The notes below the pieces were generated by a model. The model was not told the DNA's origin. It ran no database searches and saw only the letters and a program-made list of their open reading frames with translations. From the NCBI GenBank assembly GCA_037127255.1, contig JBANSL010000016.1:5644501-5708500 (forward strand): DNA of 64,000 nucleotides, given 5' to 3'. This stretch comes from Persicaria tinctoria. Taxonomy: Eukaryota > Streptophyta > Magnoliopsida > Caryophyllales > Polygonaceae. Made by a program: the position numbers and the translations under genes. Positions 13,339 through 24,887 of the stretch are shown piece by piece (position 1 is the stretch's first letter; each line of letters opens with the position of its first letter).

Positions 13339-13411
13339 GCGCCTGTAGCTCAGTGGATAGAGCGTCTGTTTCCTAAGCAGAAGGTCGTAGGTTCGACCCC
13401 TACCTGGCGCG
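13339..13411 (+). tRNA. tRNA-Arg (anticodon CCT)
   Basis: The cloverleaf is complete in 73 bases without an intron. The acceptor arm is GCGCCTG with CTGGCGC and discriminator G. The D-arm is GCTC/GAGC, the anticodon stem TCTGT/GCAGA, and the loop TTCCTAA has CCT at 13372-13374. The T-arm is GTAGG/CCTAC with TTCGACC. One acceptor pair (position 6 with 67) is a T-T mismatch. The A and B boxes are canonical. A CAA triplet lies just upstream (13331-13333), a usual plant start context, and a TTTT terminator lies at 13424-13427. Confidence 0.95.
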
Positions 13412-13423
13412 TTTACATATTTC

Positions 13424-13427
13424 TTTT
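13424..13427 (+). terminator. RNA polymerase III terminator of tRNA-Arg
   Basis: First run of four T residues after the tRNA, 13 bases downstream of the discriminator base. This is the normal stop signal for polymerase III. Confidence 0.7.
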
Positions 13428-13499
13428 ATTTTCCTTTTCCTATGCCCCATATTTGGAGGATGGTAAAAATATATCTTAATCTTTCATGTTTTATAAAAA

Positions 13500-14240
13500 C
13501 TAGTACGATTCCCGCGCCATGACGCGTTTTTTTTAATCTAAAATATTATATATAAAAAATATTATAAAATGTTAATAAATGTTAATATAAAAATCATAGA
13601 AAAACTTTACAACAAATGTATCTTACAATTATCTCAGAAAATTATTTTTTTAAAATCTTATGTGAAGGATAATACATAAATATAGATATTTTAAATTACT
13701 CGGTTATAATAATATCAGTATCATTATAACATTGTTTAAATCTGATGTGTCATAATTAATACTACCTTCGTCCAAAAATACATGGGTTTTACTATTCACG
13801 CACGCTTTCTTAAGGAGGTAAAAACTATATAAAATATTAACTTTTTTATTAATTTTTTTAATATATATAAACTTATTGATAATAAGTTTGTAATTATTAA
13901 AAAAAATTTATAAAAAAGTTAATATTTTATATAGTTTTTAACTCCTAAAAAAGCGTGCATGAATAGTAAAAACCCATGTATTTTTGGACGGAGGGAGTAG
14001 TTAGTAAATAAATTTGAATTAAGCTCAACGGTTATTTTAGATTGAATTCAATGTTTTGATTTAAGTCTAATAGTTAGTAAAATTAAAGAAAAAAGAGAAT
14101 TAAAAGAAAAGGAAGAAAAAAGGAGAATTAAAGAAAATAAAACAAAAATGGCAAAAAAAATATGATTGGTTAAGACTCCTAAAATGTCTCTAAGATTGAT
14201 ACATCATCCTAAACTCTTATAAATTAAAAGTTTATATAGA
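13500..14240 (-). mobile_element. Non-autonomous Helitron (with nested Stowaway MITE)
   Basis: Read on the minus strand, the element starts TCTATATAAAC at 14240 and ends with the hairpin CGCGTCATGGCGCG, a short spacer and TACTAG at 13500. It sits between A (13499) and T (14241), the Helitron target preference. The same termini recur in the elements at 51564-54157 and 58168-58638, so this is one local family. It encodes nothing and needs Rep/helicase from elsewhere. A 235-base Stowaway element is inserted inside it. Confidence 0.8.
13764..13997. mobile_element. Stowaway-type MITE nested in the Helitron
   Basis: Near-perfect palindrome with terminal CTCCCTCCGTCC-like inverted repeats (the left end has lost a few bases), arms that share AAAAATACATGGGTTTTAC, and flanking TA dinucleotides. 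This is the standard Tc1/mariner-derived Stowaway structure. It has no coding capacity. Its position inside the Helitron shows that it arrived later. Confidence 0.85.
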
Positions 14241-17200
14241 TATCCCGACCGTGCAAAAAACCCCAATTTTAGTGTTAATTTGGTAAAAGGTTTTCCCGTA
14301 TGCTGCATTGTCAAAAAAAATCCACGTAAGCAGTCTTATCATCATTTTTACCCGTGAGAAAACTCATGGTAATAATTATCACTACCCTATAAGGTCATGA
14401 TATTTTTATTACATTTAAAAAAGAGGGAATTTGCTGAAATGGACCTTTAAGCATCTTTAGTTAGGTAGTTAGCCTCGTTAATTATTTTTTTAGGCGCGTT
14501 AGGCCCCTCTAATTTTTTTCTGGCCGCGTTAGACCCTATTCCTTCCTCCTCCCATCTCAGCCCTTTCTCGTTCCTCCTTCCCGAACGATTCTTCCTCCTC
14601 CAATGCTCCATCCATGGTCGATGCAGAAGAAGGCGCTTCTCCTCATGCATCCGCCAACATCTATCTCCCCTATCGCCGGTGTGAGTCTTCTTCTCCGACC
14701 AAATCTCTTTATCGGATTCCAATTTTGCTTCCTGCTTTTCGTTGATTTCTGCATCACCATGGCCAATGGATCCCGTGGTTTGAGCATTGCCTCCATCTTT
14801 CTCCTTTTTTGGCCTCTTCGTTGATTTCTGCATCACCTCTACCAGCTTCAATTTGAAACTAGTAGTAATTTTGAAGCGGATGTGTTCGAGATTAGCTTTT
14901 AACCTAACTAATTTCAAGTTCTGCCATCAATTTTCTCTTGGATTTGATTCTGATGCCCGGAAGAATGCATATTAATTTATTGCTTATCAAAATTTGAATT
15001 TGATTTGTGAAATTGCTTCCATTTTCTTCTTGTTTATGTATTCGTCTTGTTGTTGTACTCTTTGTGTATCTTTAGGTTTTCGATTTTAGGGGAAATTAGG
15101 AGAAAATTGAGAAATTTGAAGGTGCTGAATAGCCTTGAATTGGGTGAGGTAAGAGTTGCATCCAAGGTGTTCGATGAAATGCCTAAATGAATTGAGTTTA
15201 TTTATAACTAGAAAAGATTCTTGTAATGTAGCAAAAACATGGGTTTAAGGCATACACAAACCCCTAGAGAGCTAGCAATTCATTGTTTATAACTAGAAAA
15301 GTCGGAAAGTATGAAGTAGTATGCCTTAGCTTTAATTTGTTTACTCTCTTAGGGGCTAATTATGGTGTATAATTTCATGACATGTATTGTACTGTCTATA
15401 TTGTGGATTTAGAGAGTGCTTTTTTGCACTTGATTGATTGATTCCAAATTATCACCTATTTATACATGTATAGGATCAAGATGACAAATTTAAGATTAAT
15501 TGGAACTTGGAAGACCATTCTTGCCGAGCCTGTAATCGTTCCTGTTTATGCTAGTCTCTAGCTTTTTACTTATAGACATTCAATTGGATGGGGATTGATT
15601 CATGATTTTAAATGACCATGTTTGCGACAGTCTCCTTGATCGACCGACAGTCTCTTGGAAACATCCTTGCAGAACATCTTTTGGACTAGCATCAGTTCTC
15701 CTTGGTTGGTCGATAGTCTTCGATACTACACCAACGGTGAGAGAGTTCCGGATGCAACATGTATTTCTTCGTTCAGTACCTGTGTTCTAGAATGTAAGGG
15801 CGATGATATATACCATGTTAGAATGTAAGGGAGATGATAATGTATTGATACTTGACAAATCAATTCCTCATCAACTGATCAAAATGTAGTTACAACAGTT
15901 GCTTCTGGATAACTTTTGCAGGCAGGCACAGGTGGGTAGAATATGGAAGTCAGGCTCTGTGTTAGAGCTGCACGAATTAGGTACGTGTCATGGCATTTAA
16001 TCATGGAGTAGGTAGGTTAATCTCGTCTTCTCCCTCTCTTTCTTCTTCCCCATCCTTTGTCAAGGTGGAATCGAGTAATCCTTCCTCCTCTCTCACAGTT
16101 ACTGGATGTATTGGCTGATTGTCGATGGTGCCTGTGTTCGAGGGAATTTTTTTTATAATGTTGTTTATAATCTGATTGGAACTTTGTATTTTTTTTGTTT
16201 GGTTTGTGTCAATGTCCTGGTCTATGTAGCAATTCAGTTTCTTAACATGTGTCTTCATATTGATGCAGAGAATTATACACTTCATCTCTTTGGTTCTTGA
16301 AAATCTCACGTTGTCTTCAGATGACAATGAAGATCTCATCTATTGCTTCAAGGTAACCAAGATGTCCTCATGCTTTGACAAGTTTGTTACTTCACAATGC
16401 TTATTTTCTGGGCCATATACTGAAATCTTGCAGCTGTTTTTTATTTGGAGAATATACTAACACATATGTGGTAAACATTCTTATAATTTAAATGGTGTTG
16501 AAGTGGTACGTAGTTGACAAGGTCTAATGAGGTAACTGGTATGGTGATATGTATTGATTTAGATGCCTTACAAGGCAAAACAAAAGCTTTAGATTGGTGT
16601 CAAAATTGGCTTGCTATTCAATCAAAATCTAAGGCAATTTGGTCTCAAGAATGAACCCTGTACTGTTAGCACCTAGATTTAATCTGGAAACATCCAAATC
16701 ATAGTGGTTGATGTATTATTCTGTTTATGTTTTGTTTATTTGTGTAGATTCCGTGAAACTATTTCGAGTCCGACAAGGAGATTGATGCCCACCAATATGG
16801 AAATGAAGAGATGGAAATGAAGAAGAGTTATGTTGTTACCAACTACTTTGATGCCACTTTTGAGAAGGTGGAATCTTTAGAAATGTTGTATATAATTTTT
16901 GGATGGTTATGACACATTGTATTGATTTTATTGATTCCACATTAGATTACTGACATTGATGCATTTTTTTTAGTTGATGACATGTTATAATAGGTGTTTT
17001 TACGTATACAACCAATATTAATGTCGTAATTTCAAAGACTTTGTATTTTTATATGTGCAATAAGGTGACAATATTTTGATTCCACGTTTTAAGCTCTTAT
17101 GTCATCAATTATATAAAATTGTCACCATAAACAATTGTGATTAATGAAGCGTAATAGCAAATGTCATCCATGAATAAAAATTTAATGAATATGTCACCAC

Positions 17201-18013
17201 AAGTGATTGCATCAATAAAGTGTAATCACAAACGTGTCATCAGTGAATGAAATTATAATCGATGAAAATAAATCGATATACAATTGATTAAATTAAAAAC
17301 ATGTGGCATCAATCGATTTGATTAAAAAAATGGCATCAAATAATTACATTATAAAAATGACATCAAAACACCATTTTGAAAAAGTTGTATCACATTAAAG
17401 AAAAAAATGTCATCAAAATACTACTTTGAAAAAATATCATCAAAATACTACTTTGAAAAAATATCATCAAAAATATGGCATCACGGTAAAAAAAGATCAT
17501 CAAAAAATTGACATAAAAAAAAGTGGCATCAGTCGTTAACAGTAAAAAAAATGGCATCAATGGTCAACGTGACATCACAGTAAACAAAAAATATCATCAA
17601 GGTTTAAAAAAAGTGGCATTAAAAAAGTGTCATCTAATCATTTTATTAGAAAAGTGGCATCAAAGTGAAAATAAAATAAATAAAATTTTGGCATCAAAAC
17701 GGTAAAATATGGCATTAAAAAAAATTCAAAATGGGTTGGTCAACGTTGACCGGTCAATGGTCAACCGTTGATCGGTTGACCATTGATCACTCAACTCTAT
17801 TTGGATGGGGTCTACATAAAACTAATTAAATTGGTTTTGGGTCTAAGTACCCAACTGAACATTTAAAAAAGGCTCTCTACCAAAATCACCCTTTAAAAAA
17901 TGATGATATATTTCTACCATACCCCTAAAGGTGGGGTATTTTAATCAGTTTTCCTTTTTTAAATACCAGTTGCTATTGTTTGGGGAAAAAAACTCAAAAA
18001 AGAGGTCAATTTA
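14241..18013. other. Gene-poor transposon-derived stretch with TGGCATCA-rich tract
   Basis: No intact gene is visible. A pyrimidine-rich tract lies at 14510-14830. At about 15148-15185 a short plus-strand frame reads VASKVFDEMP, a typical PPR-repeat string, so this may be a captured PPR fragment. From about 16980 to 17710 the sequence repeats variants of GTGGCATCAAA and ATGTCATCAAA separated by A-rich spacers. It ends in GGTCAACGTTGACC-type palindromes at about 17733-17790. Such clustered short motifs resemble subterminal repeats of CACTA or Mutator-like DNA transposons, but I cannot find matching termini. Confidence 0.45.
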
Positions 18014-18366
18014 GAGCTCGTTTGGTTGGCAACCTAAAAACCCAGGAAGTAGGAGAAATTCTTGTGTTTGGTTGGTATTTTTGAAATTAAAAAACGCAGG
18101 AATTCAACTTCCCGGGAAGTTAAATTCCCCCAAAATGGAGGAAGTTTACTTACCTAGTCTCCCCAAGGTAAGTTCAACTTCCCCCATTTTTAACTTTGAA
18201 ATTTCCATTTCCTTCATTTAATCTCCTAGAATAAAAAATCAACCAAACATATTTTTAGAATTCCCGTCAATTGAATTTCCCGGGAATTGAATTCCCGAGA
18301 ATTCAATTCTCATGAAATAACTTCCCGGGAATTTCAATTCCCACATTGAACCAAACGAACCCTAGG
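18014..18366. mobile_element. hAT-like MITE
   Basis: Inverted repeat whose ends read GCTCGTTTGGTTGG (left) and CCAAACGAACCC (right), with inner arms rich in AATTCCCGGGAA. This matches the widespread plant MITE type that starts with a CGTTTGGTT string. It has no open frame. I could not define a clean target-site duplication, so the exact borders are approximate. Confidence 0.55.
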
Positions 18367-18401
18367 CTTTCTATGCAATAATTACTTTTTTTTATAAAAT
18401 A

Positions 18402-18542
18402 CTCTATTCGTCTCAAAACATAAGTCGCTTAACTTTTTAACATAATTAATATTTTATACCATAGTTTTTAACTCTTAAAAAAACGTGTCAAAAAAGGCAA
18501 AGTGATTTTTTAGTTAACACTAATTAATATTTTATACCGTAC
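18402..18542. repeat. Truncated Stowaway-like MITE next to the LINE 3' end
   Basis: It begins with CTCTATTCGTCTCAAAACA after a TA and contains AATTAATATTTTATACC twice (about 18446 and 18520), as the two arms of related MITEs do. It stops where the LINE poly(A) begins. The other end is missing on the far side of the LINE. Confidence 0.4.
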
Positions 18543-18594
18543 TTTTTTTTGGTGGAGAAATATGGGAGAGACCTCCCTAAGATAACATAAGAAA

Positions 18595-21500
18595 TTAAGC
18601 AATACAGTGTCTCGCTCTCGAAACCCCCTTCGCATCACCCAACAGAAGCTGTTGTGTGCATTCCGGCGGTTCGAGGAGCTCAAAATAACCAATACTCAAG
18701 GACAAAGCGAGAGAGACTAAGCTATCGGCGACAGTGTTGGCCTCTCGGTAAACATGACGGACTTGGACAAGCCAATTCCTACTAATGAAGCCATGGCAAA
18801 CGTCAACCAGGCTGAACAACGGGTGGGTCGTCTTGACGTTCTTGGACAACAGATTCACCACCACCATCGAATCTGTCTCCACCACTACCTTCTTGAATCC
18901 CAAATTCCAGGCCATCTCCAACCCTTTCAATACGGCCCAGCATTCCGACATCGGCACCGAGCACGAGCCCAAGTTTTGAGCAAAACCTCTCACCCACACC
19001 GCGTTTGAATCCCTTATAGCACCTCCTGCTGCCGCACTCCCATCTATACGGCGGCCACCATCAGTGTTCACCTTCACCCACTCCCTATGGGGTTTCTCCC
19101 AGCCAACCTCACGCACCACTTTTTCTCTTGGGTTCGTCTTGTTCCCACTTCTCGCAACTGATTTCTTGTAGTCTCGGGCTTCTTCGGCGCAAGAGTCGGC
19201 AGAGATCAACTTTCCTGCCTCCTTCCGAAAGACCATATCATTCCGTCTCTTCCATAGCTTCCATATCGCGACCGCAAACAGAGCGTTCCAATTTCCTTTG
19301 TCGTCGCACCTCCTCGAGTCCAGCATGTTTGCTCTTATCCACGCAGCAAACGGTAAGCTCCAGTTCTGCTCCCATCGCTCCGCATCCGTGACCTGCATCC
19401 ACAAAGAATTAGTAGCACCACAATCTCTAAACAAATGTTCTAATGTTTCATCATACAAAAAACAAATTGGGCAAGCAGGCGACGTACCGAATCCTCTCCG
19501 AACTCGTTCTGTGTTGTTGAGAACACCGCCTTTACTCATAAGCCAGATGAAATGTCGGACTCTTTCATTCACCTCCAGTTTCCAGATGGCTTTAAAAAAC
19601 AACCTATCATTGTCTTTCCAATCGTCCCACTTCCACAAGGTCGTATACCCTGATTGCACCGAGTAGTCCCCATCCTTTGTAAATTTCCAAGCAGGTAGGT
19701 CCTCGCCGTCGGTTACTGCAACAACAGCCATTGACATCAACACCCCCGCTGGGAGGTTTTGTTGAAGATCATTCCATCGCCACCCCCTCCCTGGGTCCCA
19801 AACGTCCGCCACCTTCACGCCTTGCATATGATCAACCTCCCCTCTCTTCAGATTGCACAACGGTTCATCTCCTAGCCACGAGTCTTCCCAAAAATCCACA
19901 CTTTCGCCATCTCGGATGTTCCACTTCAAGCCAGGGTTCACGATAACATTCAGACTCCTTCGGATACCCCTCCAGACATGCGAAACTCGGGACGATTTGC
20001 CAAGAGATGTGCCAATGTATTTGCCGGAAAGTATGTCCCTCCACAAACCCTTATTCCCCATTATAAATCTCCACCCCAGCTTAGCCACGAGAGCTAAATT
20101 CAGCTCCTCCATAGCCTTAATGCCCAGCCCTCCGATCTCTTTCGGTTTTATGACCTCCTCCCAAGCGACTTTGTGCACCTTCCTCTTAGCGTCAGTCGAA
20201 CCCCAGAGGAATTTTCTGCAGAGACGGTCGATTTTATTACACGTCCCCGCCGGCAAGCTCAGAACCCCCATACAATAGACCGGGAGAGAAGAAAGGACAA
20301 ACTTTGTGAGTGTGACTCGACCGGCGAAACTCAGCAGGCCTGACTTCCAGCCCGCAAACTTAGCTGAAAATTTATCGATAATGAAGTCGAAATCAGCACT
20401 TTTAATTCTCTTATGCAGAAGCGGGACACCCAGGTACATCCCCAAATCAGTGGTAACCTCGATACTGCTCTTCTCTTTTATCCTACTCTTAAGGTCCTCT
20501 TTGATATTACCAGTCAGAAAGATTTTGGATTTCTCAAGACTAACCTTTTGACCAGCCGCGACACAGAACTTCTCGCGGATATCCTTGATCACTTTGATTT
20601 GCCCAATAGACGCTTCGGCGAACAGCAAGATATCATCCGCAAAGAACATATGCGATATCGGCGGAGCCTTCCTAGCGAGTTTTATCGGCTTCCAGGACCC
20701 GTCTTCCACCGCTTGATTGATCAAGTGTGTGAGTCTTTCCAAGCACAGCACAAATAAATAAGGGGTCTCCTTGGTGTATTCCCCTTGAGGGAATAAACTG
20801 CGAAGACACCCCATTCCAAAGGATACTCATACGAGCCCCTCTAATGCAGCTCATGATCCACCGAATCCAGTAGTCCGGAAATCTCGCCCACTTGAGCGTA
20901 TCTTCTATGAAATCCCAATTCAGCCGGTCATACGCCTTTTCAAGGTCCAGTTTCAAACACATCCAGCCTCTCCGCCCTTTCTTGTTTCTCATCGTATGGA
21001 CGACTTCTTGGGCCACCATAATGTTGTCATGGATGAGTCTTCCTTGGATAAAACTACCTTGCATCGGGCTAACAAGTTTGCTCATCAGCGGTTGCAGACG
21101 ATTAGTCATAACTTTCGTTATGGCTTTGTATCCGACATTACACAAGCTTATACCCCTAAACTGCGTAATTCTTTCCGGCTTCCCAATCTTCGGAAGCAAG
21201 GTGATGAGAGTGTCGTTCAGCCCTTCCGGAATAACCCCAGAACCAAAGAAAGCGGTAACCATATCTGTCGCTGCAGGCCCAACAATTTTCCAGCATTGTT
21301 GGAAGAAAATCGGTTGGAAGCCGTCAGTCCCCGGCGCCTTATAGGCCCCCATCGACTTGAACGCCCTCCAAATTTCCTCACTCGAAACCGGTTTACCAAT
21401 TTCAGACCACTCAGCCGCATCGATAGCGGGGAAATCCGCCCCAATCAACACAGTTTTTCCAGAATCCTGCTCTTCGGTATACAATTTGGAGAAGTAATCA

Positions 21501-22782
21501 ACCGCAATTCTCTCCAGCTCCGGCTTCTCCTCAATCCATATGTCGGTCTCATCGAACATACCTTCAACACGGTTATACTTCCTCCTAACTACAGTGGTAG
21601 TATGGAAGAACTTGGTGTTCCTGTCCCCCAACGCAAGCCACTCTTCTCTAGATTTTTGCATCCACAGAATCTCCTCCTGCTCGAAGATCAAGTCCAAGTC
21701 TTCCTTGATCCTTTTTTCCTGATTCTCCGCCGCTTCACTTGGCTGCACCTGAATTTGTTTCTGAATTTCTCCGAGAGCCTCCAGCAGAAGCTTTTTCCTC
21801 TCAAAGATATTCCCAAACACCTTCTTGTTCCATATTTTTAACTCACCGCTCAAATCATGCAATGCCCAATCCAACGGGCAATCCCCAATCCAACGGGCAA
21901 TCCTTTTGCCATTTAGATTCAACGAATTTAGCGAAATCTGGGTGAGTTAACCAAGCTGCTTCAAATCGAAAAGGCCGACGCTTTCTATCCTTGATGATCT
22001 TAGGATCAAGTTCGAGCAACAACGGGCAGTGGTCCGAAGAATACCTCGGGAGATGTCGGACTCTAGCTTCAGGCCAAGACAGCCGACCCGACACGTTGGT
22101 GAGCACCCTATCCAGTCTCTTGGACACCAGTCTGTCTCCTAAAATCTTTTTTTTTTTTTTTTTTTTTTTTTTGCCACGTGAAACCTTGACCCGTGTAGCC
22201 AAGATCAATAAGGTTGAATTTGCCAATCAGCTCCTTGAAGATCTGTGAGTCTCTATGCAGTCTACCAGTACCACCTTGAGTTTCATCATGGCTCACGATG
22301 CAATTAAAATCACCCCCGATGAAGATGTCCCCAGCGGCGCCACCAAGCGCCACGTCTAAGTCCTCCCAAAATTTGGTACGACGGGCCACCGACGGAGGAC
22401 CATAAATCGCAAACAAATTCTTTTTCCCCATACCAGCTTTCCAAGACGCATGAATAAATCCCTGATTAATCTGCTCAATCTTCAGGTTGCAAGTTTTCTC
22501 ATTCCACAAAATCCAGATCCCGCCCGCAAAACCAATAGCTTCCATATGGACCACCTTATCAAAACTAAGTTTCTTACAGACTTTCTCAGCCTTGTCTCCG
22601 GATATTCTGGTCTCGAAAAGCGCCAAAATATCAACCGAGCAATGCTTGCATATGTACCTAATAGCTCTTAAGAAGGATTTTTTTCCTGCACCAAAACAAT
22701 TCCACATTAATAAATTCATTTGATAGAAAGAACTAAACGGAAATAACGTAACAACAAACAAAGGGCTTAAACAGATCCTCAA
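18595..22782 (-). pseudogene. LINE ORF2: endonuclease, reverse transcriptase, RNase H (frameshifted)
   Basis: From the N-terminus: an AP-type endonuclease (MNLLMWNCFGAG, IGGDFNCI, SSDHCPLLLEL) at about 22720-21960; a reverse transcriptase at about 21300-20500 with KLDLEKAYDRLNW and the catalytic FADD in HMFFADDILLF; a zinc-binding zf-RVT segment (CPICFLYDETLEHLFRDC); and a plant-type RNase H (VNTDGGRR, ECWAVLKGLEMA, VVETDSMVVV, REANTVADSL). Three breaks are seen: an A run at 22149-22171, a 17-base duplication near 21875-21905, and a small deletion near 20775 between HQGDP and YLFVL where the family normally has LSP. The protein is thus split into at least four pieces. Confidence 0.9.
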
Positions 22783-22825
22783 TCCACTCCCTGAGTTTTC
22801 GTCAATCCTCCCTCCTTCTGAATCC

Positions 22826-24674
22826 TTATGGAATCGCTAGTGTGATCAGTTGATCGGAACCCCCTACTTTGTCGGAATCAGCCCAGAACCGGCCATGTAA
22901 TTGGTTTATGCTTTCCGTCGAGATACTTTGGTTTTGCTCTTCCACCATGAATTGTATCCCCTCTTCCTCCCCTGGCGTCGGTTGTCTCCGTTGGTGCTCC
23001 AACTTGGAACTTTTCTTATGATTTAGCAGATATCTGTTTTCCTTCGTGACATCAAACAAGGCCAAGGATAGGCTCTGGTCTTTGGGCTTGCACTTCTTTG
23101 TGGGCTTCTTTTTATTAACTCCCTCTTTTTTTTTTAGGCCCAATTTCAAGCCCAGTTTCGGCCCACCCCCACCAGACAATCGGCTTCCCTTGCCCTCATC
23201 ATTTATCGCCTCCTCACCTTTATCCTTAGATAATCCCAAGCCTTCAGTACCTTCTGTAAAACCTGGTTTCGAGAGGATCTCGGCCTCAGCAACAACATCG
23301 GACATCTCAATCGCCGCCTCTTTATGAATCATTCTCTCCTCCTCATTATTGTCTCCAGCCGTCACATTAATTTCTTTGTTTTCCCGATGTCTATCCTCTG
23401 AATTGTCTTTCTCAACGGTCGTCTTCGTCGTCCTGTCGGCCCCTTTCTTCGTCGGCACCGCCGTCCTCTGTCCCCCGGCGCTCTTTTCCGACTGTCGTGT
23501 TCTTTCTACCTGTAGTCTGTCTCTTCCCATGGTTGTATCCATTCGCTCCATTGCTCCTGACTTTGGTTTCATCCTCTTTTTTGCCTTTCCAACCCCCTTC
23601 AGCAACAGATTGTTGTGGGTTATGCGAATTTCTCCTAGCTCTGTTCCTTTTTTTCACTTCCATCCATTCACCATGCCTACTGGTATCCTCTTCGTGAACT
23701 TGTTTCTCAGGTTGAGTATTGCTACACTGTCCTTCATCTTTCTTCTCAGCCTCATCTTCAGGCGGTGTAACTTTCTCCTCCTTCTCCCTTCCTCCAGACG
23801 TGTAGTTACAGTTAGCCTTTATATGTCCCACACGACCGCACCCAAAGCAAATCAAAGGAATTCCTTCGTATTCGACAAGGTACCTCTGACCATTTATGCC
23901 TATAGAGCCTTTTAGAGGTTCCTCAAGATCGACTTCAACGCAGACTCTGGCAAATTTACCCCTACCAGTGTAAAGAGTCCTCTTGTCCACTCTGATAGGC
24001 TCTCCCAAACCCGCAGCAGCTTGAAGCAAAACTTCCTCTTGGTACAGATGGAGCGGTAGATCTGCTATTCTCACCCAGGCCGGCGCCGTCTTGATAGCAT
24101 CTTTCGGTTTAAAATCCGGTGTCCAAGCTCTTAAGATCAAACATCGACCAAAGACAGACCAAGGCCCTCCTAACATAGCATCAATATAACTCCTTTCCGA
24201 TTCAAAACGCACCAGGAAATTGCCGTAGGGGAGATCAATAACTTGAATTTTTCCCATTCTACTCCAAATTTCACGAATTTTCCTTTCCATGACTGGGAAC
24301 GGCAAGGGATGTCCGAGGAGTCTAACCACCAGGGAGTGTTTCCACACACTCGCGAGGGCTTCAATCACATCCTCCTCAATATGAACCTCCGGATCCCCGT
24401 TCTTACCTGCCGGAAACGTGATTGAAATCTTACCTTTCAAAAAATCGCTACTGATTGTCGTTCTGTGTTGTGCCACTCCGCCTCCAACCACGGTATCTTT
24501 CCATGATCTCTTCGGCTCTTGCAGTTCTTTCGGATTCTCTTTCGCTCCTTCCAGCCCAGCAGCTTCAATCTCCATCTTATCACTCAACTCGTCTGGTGGT
24601 TGAGGTGGAGGTTCGCTCGGCGGCACTGGAGCGGGGAAGGAGAAAATAGGTCTAACTGGGTTCATTGTGAGCAA
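22826..24674 (-). pseudogene. LINE ORF1: DUF4283 and CCHC zinc-knuckle protein (frameshifted)
   Basis: The first 300 residues hold a DUF4283-type RNA-binding region (IREIWSRMGKIQVIDLPYGN, FGRCLILRAWTPDF) and a CCHC zinc knuckle (CFGCGRVGHIKANC), the standard ORF1 of plant L1 elements, which coats the element RNA. The long charged C-terminal tail continues in another frame. One frameshift between about 23430 and 23600 joins the frame ending at 23412 with the frame that ends at 22826. The start is taken as the Met at 24674, or MNPVRP three codons further in. Confidence 0.85.
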
Positions 24675-24680
24675 ACACGC

Positions 24681-24887
24681 GCCGCGCGTTCTTTCAACAT
24701 GTATTTTTGTCTTGTGTTTTACTTGGTAGCAATGTAGGCATCAAAAGAGTAAAGACAAGAGGAAACTGCAAAGGCAGCAATGGCATAAATTTATGGTAAC
24801 TGTATACACATATATACACATACAACTATACAAGAACAATACTCCGGATACTCTCCAAACTAACTTGCACATTTTTCAATTTCAGTT
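24681..24887 (-). other. Presumed 3' UTR of the carboxypeptidase gene
   Basis: Non-coding sequence between the carboxypeptidase stop codon and the LINE 5' end. The LINE may have shortened the original 3' UTR. Confidence 0.4.

Larger units (their letters stand above)
18543..24680 (-). mobile_element. L1-clade LINE, nearly full length, frameshifted
   Basis: Minus-strand non-LTR retrotransposon with two genes in the usual order: a nucleic-acid-binding ORF1 (24674 to 22826) and a replication ORF2 (22782 to 18595). A short 3' UTR and a poly(A) tail (T run 18543-18550 on the plus strand) follow. I find no clear target-site duplication, so the 5' border is only set by the ORF1 start. Both frames are interrupted by small indels, so it is probably inactive, although the domains remain well preserved. 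It lies tail-to-tail with nothing and only about 200 bases beyond the stop of the carboxypeptidase gene. Confidence 0.9.

Noticed and set aside
14447..14917. 156-codon minus-strand frame, Lys/Glu/Arg-rich
   Set aside because: It is the complement of a pyrimidine-rich tract, with no recognisable motif and no support from neighbouring exons.
20996..21841. 281-codon plus-strand open frame
   Set aside because: It is antisense to LINE ORF2, which carries clear endonuclease and reverse transcriptase motifs. The plus-strand translation has no domain-like sequence.
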